From NCBI GenBank assembly GCA_963678445.1, contig OY782877.1, positions 124,001-188,000 on the forward strand: a DNA stretch of 64,000 nucleotides. Direction: 5' to 3'. Made by a program: the position numbers and the translations under genes. Source of the DNA: G963678445 sp963678445. GTDB taxonomy: Bacteria > Hydrogenedentota > Hydrogenedentia > Hydrogenedentales > G963678445. The first letter of the stretch is position 1; each line of letters opens with the position of its first letter. The notes beneath the pieces were generated by a model. The model searched no databases. It was not told the DNA's origin and saw only the letters and a program-made list of their open reading frames with translations. Shown here piece after piece: positions 57,125 through 64,000 of this stretch.

Positions 57125-57804
57125 CAAAACACCAACCCCTCAGCATCGTAGCCTGCCGATTTCAGGAGATACCGCACGCCCTCAACCGCGTCACTGCCTA
57201 AAGAAAAGGAAAACGGCAATTCAGCTTCCACCTCCTCAACACAACGAAGTGCGGTGCCCAAAAGTTGTCGCAAACGCGGATATGGCGCACGATACGCACA
57301 AACACACAACAACATCACCAGCGGAAAGCCGGTATGCACACGCCACAATGCGGCCAGCCCTGATGATTCCGCATCAAAATCAAAAGACGCTCCAGCAGGA
57401 ATAATCTTTAGAAAAAATCCGGTTTCCAGTTGAGGCAATAAAGCGTCTGCACAAGAGAGCACCGTACGTGCCGTCTCCAGAAAAGCAGCAGCAGGCACCA
57501 TATCCCCTTCTTCCCCCCCATGCCGTTCCCCTTGTGTAACAATCTCAATCGCTGCATTTTCCCTTGCCGTCACGCCTACACCGGGAATCACCCGCAAGGA
57601 AGGCAGATGCGCTATATCCAAAGGAGGAAGTAGCGCGCAATGTAGACTACCCGCCAACAACGCCTCACGTAGCTCCCCAATCTCATCACGCGTTACCACA
57701 ACACCTGCCTGTGCGGCAAGCCCCGTTACAAACGGGGCCAAAGAGCGCCATGGAGGCACTCCCACACTTAGCGGAACCAACTGTTCCTCATACCCAAACA
57801 CCAT
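57121..57804 (-). CDS. MqnA/MqnD-like (chorismate dehydratase family) protein
   Basis: About 227 aa of the periplasmic-binding-like MqnA/MqnD fold. LREALLAGSLHCALLPPLDIAHLP followed by IPGVGVTARENAAIEIV, and LAALWRVHTGFPLVMLLCVCAYRAP, match the family's VSPxEYA..., SxGPxxSVxL and AWxxxTGLPFVFAVW segments. MqnA makes the first committed step of futalosine menaquinone synthesis, but no other mqn gene is near, and the family-typical N-terminus (RIGxVxYLNxxPL) is weak here. ATG at 57804 has GGGGAG at 6 bases; the frame continues to 57912. It is convergent with the GH116-like gene. Confidence 0.6.
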   Translation of the reverse strand: MVFGYEEQLVPLSVGVPPWRSLAPFVTGLAAQAGVVVTRDEIGELREALLAGSLHCALLPPLDIAHLPSLRVIPGVGVTARENAAIEIVTQGERHGGEEGDMVPAAAFLETARTVLSCADALLPQLETGFFLKIIPAGASFDFDAESSGLAALWRVHTGFPLVMLLCVCAYRAPYPRLRQLLGTALRCVEEVEAELPFSFSLGSDAVEGVRYLLKSAGYDAEGLVFC

Positions 57805-57907
57805 TGCACACTCCCCGATTCTGACACTCAATCTGCTGGACTCATGTCCTATGAGAAGGGTATAGTATCGTTCCTTACCGGGTACACTCAATACTATTCG
57901 GTAACCG

Positions 57908-57935
57908 TCCAAAGCGGTCCAGCGACCGCTTTCGT
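57908..57935 (+). repeat. Dispersed hairpin element, 5' fragment N
   Basis: Only hairpin 1 remains: GTCCAAAGCGGTC-CAGC-GACCGCTTTCG. Here the stem is extended to a perfect 9 bp. It lies between the MqnA-like gene and coaE. Confidence 0.65.
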
Positions 57936-57968
57936 TATACAGGGTCTGAACGTTGAGGCACTACTCCA

Positions 57969-58589
57969 ATGACGCAGAAAACATCCTATATTATCGGGCT
58001 GACGGGAGGGATTGGCAGTGGAAAAACAGCCGCCGCCAAACATTTTGCCGCGCGTGGGGTCCCTGTAATTGATGCGGACAAAATCGGACACGCACTCATT
58101 GCGGAGAGAGGCGCTGCAGAAAAAACGGTTATTGAACATTTCGGAAGCGATATCGTATGTTGTGGTAAAATAGATCGGAGCAGGTTGGCTTCTATCGTTT
58201 TTTCAGATAAGAATGCGCTCGAACAGTTGAACGCTATCGTGCACCCGCTTCTCTTTGAAGAAATTCAAAAACAGTGTCGCCACTATGCGACGTGTAGCCA
58301 AGCGCCAGTCGTAATCGTCGATGCCGCGTTATTGGGTGAATCGGGTCAACTGCACCCCTGGCTTGATGGGCTTATCCTGCTCATCTGTGCAACAGAGGAG
58401 CGCATAAGACGGCTTGTTCTCACACGCGGCATGACAGAACAGGAAGCACGAAATCGCATTGGGGCGCAGTATCCACCGGAGAAAAAACAGGGGCTAGCTG
58501 ACTGGATTATTGAGAATGAGGGCACGCTGGATAGCTTGTATCAAAAAGTAGACCATGTAATAGAGGCGCTTTATGATCGATTTGGCTGA
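57969..58589 (+). CDS. coaE: Dephospho-CoA kinase
   Basis: Last step of CoA synthesis: phosphorylates dephospho-CoA with ATP. 206 aa; P-loop GLTGGIGSGKTAAAKHF (residues 10-26), VIDADKIGH, IVHPLLFEEI and VIVDAALLGESG, then RGMTEQEARNRIGAQ. All family blocks are present. It has no clear ribosome site before the ATG. The next gene overlaps by 17 bases. The preceding fragment N of the repeat lies in its leader. Confidence 0.95.
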   Translation: MTQKTSYIIGLTGGIGSGKTAAAKHFAARGVPVIDADKIGHALIAERGAAEKTVIEHFGSDIVCCGKIDRSRLASIVFSDKNALEQLNAIVHPLLFEEIQKQCRHYATCSQAPVVIVDAALLGESGQLHPWLDGLILLICATEERIRRLVLTRGMTEQEARNRIGAQYPPEKKQGLADWIIENEGTLDSLYQKVDHVIEALYDRFG

Positions 58590-59094
58590 GTATAATATGG
58601 CGAGATGTCGTGAATGCGGCAAGTTGGTTCGCATGGAGCCTGGGAAACGGTTGTGCAGAAAATGTGCAGGCGAAACAGAACCTTCTGTGCCCACCGAGAG
58701 GGTTGTGGAAGCATCCCCTACACTGGACGAACAGGAAACGATCGCGTTGCTCGCACAGCAATTGGGGCTATCTCAGGAAACTATCCATCTGGCGCTACAG
58801 GAGAGCGGGGTGCGTCTGCATGGCCATGAGCTTGACGGCGAGAGCGTGAGCCGCTGTTCCCGTTGCAACCAACATCCTTCCCTGGAAGGCAGCGATCTGT
58901 GCCTATCGTGCCACATCGATCTCTACCATTCCTTTGGGGAGGCCTCTAAGGCGCTCTTTCAGGAAATGACCTTGTTGCGACAACGCAAGCATGGTCCCAT
59001 GGAGGTGGTTTCATCCTATCGCAATATGCGCAGAAAAACCGCTGGCAGCCATATCAACCCCGTTGTAACCCCTAGAGTAAAAAAATATTCCTAA
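58573..59094 (+). CDS. Zinc-ribbon protein, function unknown
   Basis: A 173-residue protein with two Cys4-type knuckles: CRECGKLVR... CRKC (about residues 12-31) and CSRCNQHP... CLSC (about 95-117). Between them is a small helix-turn-helix-like stretch (TIALLAQQLGLSQETIHLALQESG, 51-74); the C-terminus is basic (RNMRRKTAG... RVKKYS). Cytoplasmic; it may bind nucleic acid, but the partner is unknown. ATG at 58573 overlaps coaE and has AGAGG upstream; another ATG at 58597 would give a shorter protein. Its TAA is the start of repeat copy O. Confidence 0.7.
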   Translation: MIDLAEYNMARCRECGKLVRMEPGKRLCRKCAGETEPSVPTERVVEASPTLDEQETIALLAQQLGLSQETIHLALQESGVRLHGHELDGESVSRCSRCNQHPSLEGSDLCLSCHIDLYHSFGEASKALFQEMTLLRQRKHGPMEVVSSYRNMRRKTAGSHINPVVTPRVKKYS

Positions 59095-59178
59095 GTAGTC
59101 GCGCTACCCGTAATAACATGGTCCTTACCATTCCCGACTACTCAAATTTTTCTGACGACTTTTAGAATGCCCGTCAAA
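59091..59178 (+). repeat. Dispersed hairpin element, copy O
   Basis: Diverged copy beginning with the TAA stop of the zinc-ribbon gene. Hairpin 1 is reduced to GTAG-TCGCG-CTAC (again both arms changed), then ACATGGTCCTTACCATTCCC, and TTTTTCTGACGACTTTTAG. Confidence 0.65.
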
Positions 59179-59220
59179 AAGCGATCCAGCGACTGTAAGC
59201 GGGAAATATGTTCCTTTTAG
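59178..59220 (+). repeat. Dispersed hairpin element, 5' fragment O'
   Basis: Directly follows copy O in the same orientation: AAAGCGATCCAGCGACTG, then GGGAAATATGTTCC. It is cut off at the stop codon of the opposite GNAT gene. Confidence 0.6.
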
Positions 59221-60086
59221 CCCAGCTCAAAGGAAGTCACACCGAAAACGCCTTGTAACTCAATATCGGGCATTTCCTGAGTGTACATACGCGCCGTCTC
59301 AAATACTTTTTCCATGCTGTAGCGCTTCGCCAGACTCATGGCGGCTTTATTAGGCTCGGGTACATCCAGGAAAACCGGTTCGCCGGGAACTTGTGCGCTC
59401 AGGGTACAGAAGAGAACTTCTGCTATTTCTGCGTTGTCGGCGAACAAGGGACCTATTTTAAAACCAGCGTGGCAGGGACGAATCATCCCATAGCCGCCCA
59501 CTATCTTCTCACCATCCAACACGACCCGACAACACGCCTTGGGTTGGCTTAGCCATGCTTTCAAAAAGGTTCGTCGGGGTGTTGGAAAGAAACGTTGATC
59601 ATAGGCAGAGACGGCTCCAAACAGGCTTGTATCGTAGGGCTGAGTACTATCCAAAACTTTCCCGCCGCCTATACTTTTATAGCGGATATTGTTGTAGGCC
59701 ATCTGAAAACCCCATTGCTTGTAATGGGATTGCATTTCAACAACTCCATCAATACCAATATTTCGCTTGCCAAGATAGTCGCGGCTAAAATTGGCCAGTA
59801 TCATGCCATGTCCCGCCTTGCGATACGCCGGGTCAACAATATATAAGCCCATAAAACCAAAAGTGTCGTCATAGGCAATAGCGGAAGTACATGCGATTAC
59901 TTGCCCATCTTCCGTTTCTGTAGCAAACCATCCATTAGGATCGGTAGCATAGAAGGCATCCAAATCTTCTAAACCGGGATTCCATCCCTCGCGAACGGCC
60001 CAATCAATAGCGAGCCCTACCGCATTACGCGCCATTAGTCGAATATGAAATTCACTACCGTTTTGAACATACGTTTTAAGCACCAT
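59217..60086 (-). CDS. GNAT acetyltransferase, YitI-like with C-terminal extra domain
   Basis: About 289 aa: an N-terminal GNAT domain (VIACTSAIAYDDTFGFMGLYIVDPAYRKAGHGMILANF, acetyl-CoA loop RKAGHG near 100) and a C-terminal half of the Acetyltransf_18 type (VVLDGEKIVGGYGMIRPCHAGFKIGPLFADNAEIAEVLF). The latter is a second, loop-less GNAT-like unit. Substrate unknown. I start at the ATG at 60086, which has AAAGG at 8 bases; the frame is open to 60182. Its stop lies inside the repeat array O-O'. Divergent from cheD. Confidence 0.75.
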   Translation of the reverse strand: MVLKTYVQNGSEFHIRLMARNAVGLAIDWAVREGWNPGLEDLDAFYATDPNGWFATETEDGQVIACTSAIAYDDTFGFMGLYIVDPAYRKAGHGMILANFSRDYLGKRNIGIDGVVEMQSHYKQWGFQMAYNNIRYKSIGGGKVLDSTQPYDTSLFGAVSAYDQRFFPTPRRTFLKAWLSQPKACCRVVLDGEKIVGGYGMIRPCHAGFKIGPLFADNAEIAEVLFCTLSAQVPGEPVFLDVPEPNKAAMSLAKRYSMEKVFETARMYTQEMPDIELQGVFGVTSFELG

Positions 60087-60268
60087 ACTGCTTACCTTTC
60101 CCATCTTATCCATTATTCTTTCAAAACGCATTCTAGCACGAAGTCCCGATCCCTCTATAGTGAATACAGCATATTTCGGCACAAAAGATACTCAGAGAAA
60201 AGTCGTTCTAAACTTTCGCTTCGGTGTATACTATCAGCAATGTATCGGAGAAATATGAGAACAGTCCT

Positions 60269-60745
60269 ATGAAACATATTATCGGCATCGGTGAAATGGC
60301 GGTATCCACCTCTCCTCATGATACCTTAGTGACCTTTTCCCTAGGTTCCTGCGTTGGCGTTTCTTTCTACGATCCCGTTGCCCTTGTAGGCGGTATGGTA
60401 CACTGCATGTTGCCACTATCTAAAAGCAATCCAGAAAAAGCCAAGGCACAACCTTGTCTATATACAGACACGGGCATTCTCCATCTGTTGGAATCCATAC
60501 TAAAAAAGGGCGCGGTTAAAAAACGCTTACAAACCCGAGTGGCTGGTGCTGCACGCATGATTGGTGGAGAGGATATGTTTCGTACTAATGAGCGAAATTA
60601 TACCGTCCTACGAAAAATACTGTGGAAAAACAATCTCCTGATACACGGGGAGAGCGTAGGGGGAAGTATCCCACGCACCATGACGCTGTATATGCATACA
60701 GGACGTGTCACCGTCTCCAACAAAAGAGTGGAAAGTGAACTGTAG
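60269..60745 (+). CDS. cheD: Chemoreceptor glutamine deamidase CheD
   Basis: 158 aa; removes amide groups from receptor glutamines in chemotaxis. Catalytic Cys in FSLGSCVGVSFYD (residues 24-36) and His in GGMVHCMLP (42-50), plus VAGAARMIGG and NYTVLRKILWKNNLLI, are typical. The ATG at 60269 (MKHIIGIGEM) puts the family's KxxxVGIGE start in register; an upstream ATG at 60224 would add an unneeded extension. No other chemotaxis gene is in the window, so it is an orphan here. Confidence 0.92.
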   Translation: MKHIIGIGEMAVSTSPHDTLVTFSLGSCVGVSFYDPVALVGGMVHCMLPLSKSNPEKAKAQPCLYTDTGILHLLESILKKGAVKKRLQTRVAGAARMIGGEDMFRTNERNYTVLRKILWKNNLLIHGESVGGSIPRTMTLYMHTGRVTVSNKRVESEL

Positions 60746-60791
60746 ATACAGAAAACAGAAGAGAGCTTTGCACTAAGTTTCTAGCTATAGG

Positions 60792-60840
60792 CAAAAAAAA
60801 AACGGCAAAGACCGCAACCATGAAAGCGGGTCTTTGCCGT
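60792..60840 (-). terminator. Terminator for ilvD
   Basis: 12-bp stem (ACGGCAAAGACC...GGTCTTTGCCGT); on the minus strand it is followed by a run of ten T, a classical terminator downstream of ilvD. Confidence 0.9.
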
Positions 60841-60926
60841 GTATAATTTTATCGATATCTATCGAAGTTGACACATCAAATCATCGTTTGACTATCCCCT
60901 TCGTTTCTGGCCTGTTTTAAACACAC

Positions 60927-62597
60927 CTATTTCAAAACAGCTCCGGTATTGGCGCTGGTCACAACACGTTGGTAGCGTTTTAGCCAGCCGGTCAGTTCAC
61001 GCGCGGGAGGTCTGGGCGCTTCCGCTTTACGCTTGGCCCATTCCTCATCACTCAGTTTTGCATTCAATGTACGCGCCGGGATATCGATTTCGATGATGTC
61101 GCCATCACGCAACAAACCGATGGGGCCACCGTCAGCCGCCTCGGGGCTAACATGTCCGATGCAGGCTCCGCGTGTACCGCCCGAGAAACGCCCGTCTGTA
61201 ATCAGACTCACGCTCTTACCCAGACCTTTACCCATGACAGCCGAAGTCGGCGCTAACATCTCGCGCATTCCCGGACCGCCTTTCGGACCTTCATAGCGCA
61301 ACACGACAACGTCACCCGCTTTTACCTTGCCGTCCAGGATGCCTTGCATCGCCTCTTCTTCACTCTCAAAAATTACGGCGGGGCCGGTATGTTGCAGAAT
61401 TTCAGGATCGACCCCCGCTTCTTTTACCACACCACCCTCAGGAGCCAGGTTTCCAAAAAGAATCGCCAGACCACCGGTGGCATTATACGGCTCATCGATC
61501 GTCTTGATAACATCGAGGGCCAAGGAACGTTTCCCTTCGATGTTTTCCCCGAGTGTTTTCAGGGTTACGGTCGGGCAATCCAGATGGAGCACGCCTTCCT
61601 TCTGCGACAATTCACTCAAAATCGCGCTAATACCACCTGCACGATCAACATCCTCCATGTGCCAGTGATAGGAAGGAGAAACTTTGCAGATATTCGGCAC
61701 ACGCGCCGACACTTCATTCAAGCGTTCCAGCGGATACTCCACCCCGGCTTCATTGGCGATCGCCAAGGTATGCAGCACGGTGTTGGTCGAGCCCCCCATG
61801 GCCATATCCAATGCAAAGGCGTTGTCAATCGACTTCGGCGTCACAATATCACGCGGTGTGAGACCGGCTTCAATTAGCTTCAGCAATTGCTTTGCGGCCG
61901 TACGCACCAAGGTGCGACGTTCTGGTGTTTTCGCCAGGATACTTCCGTTGCCCGGCAACGCCATGCCCAAAGCTTCGCACAAACAATTCATCGAATTGGC
62001 AGTGAACATACCTGAGCAGGAACCACAACCGGGACACGCGGTCCGTTCCAATTCACCCAATTCTTCCTCAGAAATGTTACCCTGCTTGCATGCACCGACC
62101 CCTTCAAAAACGGTGATAAGGTCCGTTGCCTTGCCGTCTTTCCCCTTACCCGCCGCCATCGGACCACCCGAAACAAAAATCGTGGGGATATTGCAGCGCA
62201 TAGAGGCCATCAACATGCCGGGGACAATCTTGTCGCAGTTGGGAATGCAAATCATGCCGTCGAAAGGATGCGCCTTGACCATGGATTCCACGGAGTCAGC
62301 GATCAATTCCCGTGAGGGAAGGCTATAGTGCATACCATCGTGTCCCATCGCGATGCCATCGCAGATGCCAATCGTATTGAATTCAAACGGTATACCGCCG
62401 GCTTCAATAATAGCTTCCTTGGCCAAACGCCCCAGTTCCGCCAAATGCACATGTCCCGGAATAATCTCAACAAAGCTGTTACAAATACCAATAAAGGGCT
62501 TATCAAAGTCTTCCGGCGACTTGACCTGATTGGTCGCCCATAAAAGGGAGCGGTGGGGTGCGCGCTCAAAACCTTTTTTGACAATATCGCTACGCAT
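60927..62597 (-). CDS. ilvD: Dihydroxy-acid dehydratase
   Basis: Makes 2-oxo acids for valine, leucine and isoleucine synthesis. 556 aa; iron-sulfur ligands are visible in PNCDKIVPGM (near residue 123) and CPGCGSCSGMFTANSMNCL (192-210), and GGSTNTVLH and SLITDGRFSGGTRGACIGHVSPEA are the conserved blocks. AGAAGGAGAATC precedes the ATG. Monocistronic with its own terminator. Repeat copies P and P' lie in its 5' leader region. Confidence 0.95.
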   Translation of the reverse strand: MRSDIVKKGFERAPHRSLLWATNQVKSPEDFDKPFIGICNSFVEIIPGHVHLAELGRLAKEAIIEAGGIPFEFNTIGICDGIAMGHDGMHYSLPSRELIADSVESMVKAHPFDGMICIPNCDKIVPGMLMASMRCNIPTIFVSGGPMAAGKGKDGKATDLITVFEGVGACKQGNISEEELGELERTACPGCGSCSGMFTANSMNCLCEALGMALPGNGSILAKTPERRTLVRTAAKQLLKLIEAGLTPRDIVTPKSIDNAFALDMAMGGSTNTVLHTLAIANEAGVEYPLERLNEVSARVPNICKVSPSYHWHMEDVDRAGGISAILSELSQKEGVLHLDCPTVTLKTLGENIEGKRSLALDVIKTIDEPYNATGGLAILFGNLAPEGGVVKEAGVDPEILQHTGPAVIFESEEEAMQGILDGKVKAGDVVVLRYEGPKGGPGMREMLAPTSAVMGKGLGKSVSLITDGRFSGGTRGACIGHVSPEAADGGPIGLLRDGDIIEIDIPARTLNAKLSDEEWAKRKAEAPRPPARELTGWLKRYQRVVTSANTGAVLK

Positions 62598-62617
62598 GAA
62601 TAGATTCTCCTTCTAAA

Positions 62618-62686
62618 TGTAAAGCGGTCTGACGACCGCAACTAGACGTTTCCTATTGGATAATTTTCGGTCTCAAAGCCACTGAG
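62618..62686 (+). repeat. Dispersed hairpin element, decayed copy P
   Basis: TGTAAAGCGGTC-TGAC-GACCGCAAC (stem intact, loop TGAC), then a shortened body and the terminal GCCACTGA. Confidence 0.6.
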
Positions 62687-62722
62687 TGGTCCAGAGAGTA
62701 CAGAACAGAATTTGCGGCTGCA
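62681..62722 (+). repeat. Dispersed hairpin element, 5' fragment P'
   Basis: Begins at the end of copy P: CACTGAGTGGTCCAGAG, then diverges. Together P and P' show the head-to-tail arrangement. Confidence 0.45.
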
Positions 62723-62934
62723 AAATCACGTTAAACACAATGCAACCCCCTAGCCCTCATTAATCATTCTTCGCAAAGTATTAAGAAGGACAGATAATAT
62801 GACGGCGACAAGAACTTTTCACAATAATATACTTTTCCAGGGGGAAGCGTCCAGCTAAATGAAACGTTTACTACACAAACCATACAAAAAAGGCATGTAG
62901 TATTCTCTTTTGCGCCCCCCCTTGAAGATTTCGG

Positions 62935-63996
62935 TTACGAAAGTGGCGCCCGGAGCAAAAAGAGGGTCTTTTTACTGCGCAGGGCAATACTGGTCTTTTT
63001 ATCTTCTGTTAATACAGCGCAAAAGGCAACCGTTGTAAGTGGTTCTGAGAATTCATGGTAAAAATCGGGGGTTTTAGAGAAGCCTGTTTCGGTATATCGC
63101 CATACGGAATAACTTTTCGCGCTGGTACTACAACAAAAATCGGTACGGCCATCCCCATCCACATCCCGCAGAACGACATGACGTAACGGTGCCTTGGCAT
63201 CGCCATCGAGATACCAGGAGAAGGGAGATTTAAGATCAAGATAGCTTTGGGCAATAGCCGAAAAACGTCCCGTAACGGGATCGAAACAATGCACAGACAG
63301 GCGCATCTCCCATTGCTCATCCAGCATGGCTTGGGATAACTTTCCAACATTGGGGGTAAGTTTCTTGGGGTTCCACAGAAGCAGATCAAGAAAGCCATCC
63401 CCATTGAAATCAGGTAGATCGGCACTGTCCCATAGCGGCTTTCCGGGATATAGATGTGCAGGCCCCACCTGCAATCGGTGTTCGGATTCCCCCTGGTATC
63501 GTGCAATTCGCACAAGAAGATTCTTTTCAGGCGGGGGTGTCAGGGCGTAAAAAACCTTTTCCCGCGTTTTTTGTAATACCTGTAAGGGCAACCACGGCCA
63601 TTCATCCGGGTCTAGCTGGTCTGTCGCTATAGGAATAGCGGGGAAAGGTTGTGAAAAAATAGCAGTGGAGCTTTGCAAAGCTGACAACTCCGGGGGCAAA
63701 TCCGGTTTGAAGGCAGACAGACGCGTAATCTGCACCTCTAAACCTGTGGGAGAGGCTAATTGGGGGGGCGTAATCGGAGTGATGCTGAAGGGGTTTCCGT
63801 ATACAACGTGATGTGGCGCGTCCAGACCAATGGGATGCGCCTGCACTAATTCTCCCGAAAGGGTTCGTAATTCAAAAGTATCGTCACAGGGAAGCGCCAG
63901 CAACTTTTTGTTTTCCTGTTCCACCACCAAAACGTATGGAAAGGGATGCTCTCCCGGCGCTGCTAACTGCGTTCTGCGACGAAGCAATTCATGCAT
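62935..63996 (-). CDS. FG-GAP/VCBS-like protein, probably incomplete at the 5' end
   Basis: 353 visible residues; the frame is open to the window edge, so the true start is probably outside. Two calcium-loop repeats of the FG-GAP/VCBS type are visible: DLPDFNGDGFLDLLLWNP and VVLRDVDGDGRTDFCCSTS, separated by about 70 residues. The rest is beta-rich. Such proteins are usually secreted or surface-bound, with beta-propeller repeats. No signal peptide can be judged. Function unknown. Confidence 0.65.
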   Translation of the reverse strand: MHELLRRRTQLAAPGEHPFPYVLVVEQENKKLLALPCDDTFELRTLSGELVQAHPIGLDAPHHVVYGNPFSITPITPPQLASPTGLEVQITRLSAFKPDLPPELSALQSSTAIFSQPFPAIPIATDQLDPDEWPWLPLQVLQKTREKVFYALTPPPEKNLLVRIARYQGESEHRLQVGPAHLYPGKPLWDSADLPDFNGDGFLDLLLWNPKKLTPNVGKLSQAMLDEQWEMRLSVHCFDPVTGRFSAIAQSYLDLKSPFSWYLDGDAKAPLRHVVLRDVDGDGRTDFCCSTSAKSYSVWRYTETGFSKTPDFYHEFSEPLTTVAFCAVLTEDKKTSIALRSKKTLFLLRAPLS

Positions 63997-64000
63997 TGCA

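Larger units (their letters stand above)
62598..62934. other. Intergenic region upstream of ilvD
   Basis: 337 bases containing repeat copies P and P' on the left. On the right (62799-62900) are two very short consecutive frames (19 and 13 codons) with AAGAAGGA before the first; I do not call them genes. Confidence 0.5.

Noticed and set aside
1620..62722. The dispersed element as integron attC sites (hairpins just after stop codons)
   Set aside because: No GTTRRRY/RYYYAAC core sites, no integrase, and the flanking genes are housekeeping genes on both strands, not cassettes.
1620..62722. The element as a CRISPR array
   Set aside because: Copies are scattered between ordinary genes with no regular spacers and no cas genes.
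62799..62900. Two consecutive tiny frames (19 and 13 codons) with a ribosome-site-like AAGAAGGA
   Set aside because: Too short and without recognisable content; not supported as genes.

Overview
The window is about 50% GC and densely packed with 50 called bacterial protein genes, 49 of them well supported. It has no rRNA, tRNA, CRISPR array, transposase or phage gene that I can see. It looks like chromosome from an uncultured Gram-negative, heterotrophic bacterium. Supporting traits are a Na+-pumping oxaloacetate decarboxylase (G-A-B), a mitochondrial-type aconitase, a TAT-exported Gfo/Idh/MocA oxidoreductase, DUF6807 (PmoA-type), GH38, GH78 and GH116-like sugar enzymes, an acyl-CoA-binding protein, and TPR and HEAT proteins. 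This mix recalls Hydrogenedentota, Sumerlaeota or PVC-type genomes, but that placement is inference.

Layout. 0-5 kb: panE with a DUF374 acyltransferase, then an overlapping leftward operon galK-dgt-PNP. 5-14.5 kb: a secreted EF-hand protein, a flippase-like membrane protein, a very large multi-PAS hybrid histidine kinase with a partner receiver protein, and several small unknowns including two DUF3592 membrane proteins. 14.6-26.2 kb: an SGNH hydrolase with an inserted TPR domain, alpha-mannosidase and a HAD hydrolase, apt, aconitase and a GNAT protein. 26.8-32.2 kb: oadG-oadA-oadB, then a DUF47 regulator and a Pit phosphate transporter. 32.3-39.6 kb: a glycosyltransferase, a B12/radical SAM protein, a TMTC-like TPR membrane protein and a large unknown membrane-anchored protein. 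39.7-52.6 kb: a carbohydrate and envelope block (GH78, DUF6807, dipeptide-epimerase-like enzyme, Nramp-like transporter, divergent Gfo/Idh oxidoreductase and HEAT protein, ACBP, DUF4432). 52.9-64 kb: IHF/HU-like protein-tsaB-rimI behind a clear promoter, a GH116-like protein, an MqnA-like protein, coaE, a zinc-ribbon protein, a GNAT protein, cheD, ilvD and the end of an FG-GAP-like protein.

The most striking feature is not a gene. About 21 full, decayed or partial copies of a roughly 110-120 bp intergenic element are scattered on both strands from 1.6 to 62.7 kb. A copy starts with CTAAAGYGGTCCAGCGACC, which folds into a 6-bp hairpin whose arms co-vary (GTGGTC/GACCAC versus GCGGTC/GACCGC). 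Some copies then carry a second hairpin (GTGGCC-AG-GGCCAC). A conserved TATGGTCCTTACCGTCCCTG block follows, and the copy ends in a block around TTCGTTTTTATGACAGC and GTCACTAA. In at least seven genes the element's leading TAA or TAG is itself the stop codon. Several copies are tandem, and one encodes the last residues of a glycosyltransferase. I know of no named repeat family that matches this; whether it is new needs a database search.

Other points of interest are a histone-like Lys-rich tail on the biotin-carrying oxaloacetate decarboxylase alpha subunit, four exact 19-residue repeats inside a DUF3592 protein, a GH116-like protein that seems to have lost its nucleophile, and an enolase-superfamily enzyme with Asn in place of the first Lys of KxK.
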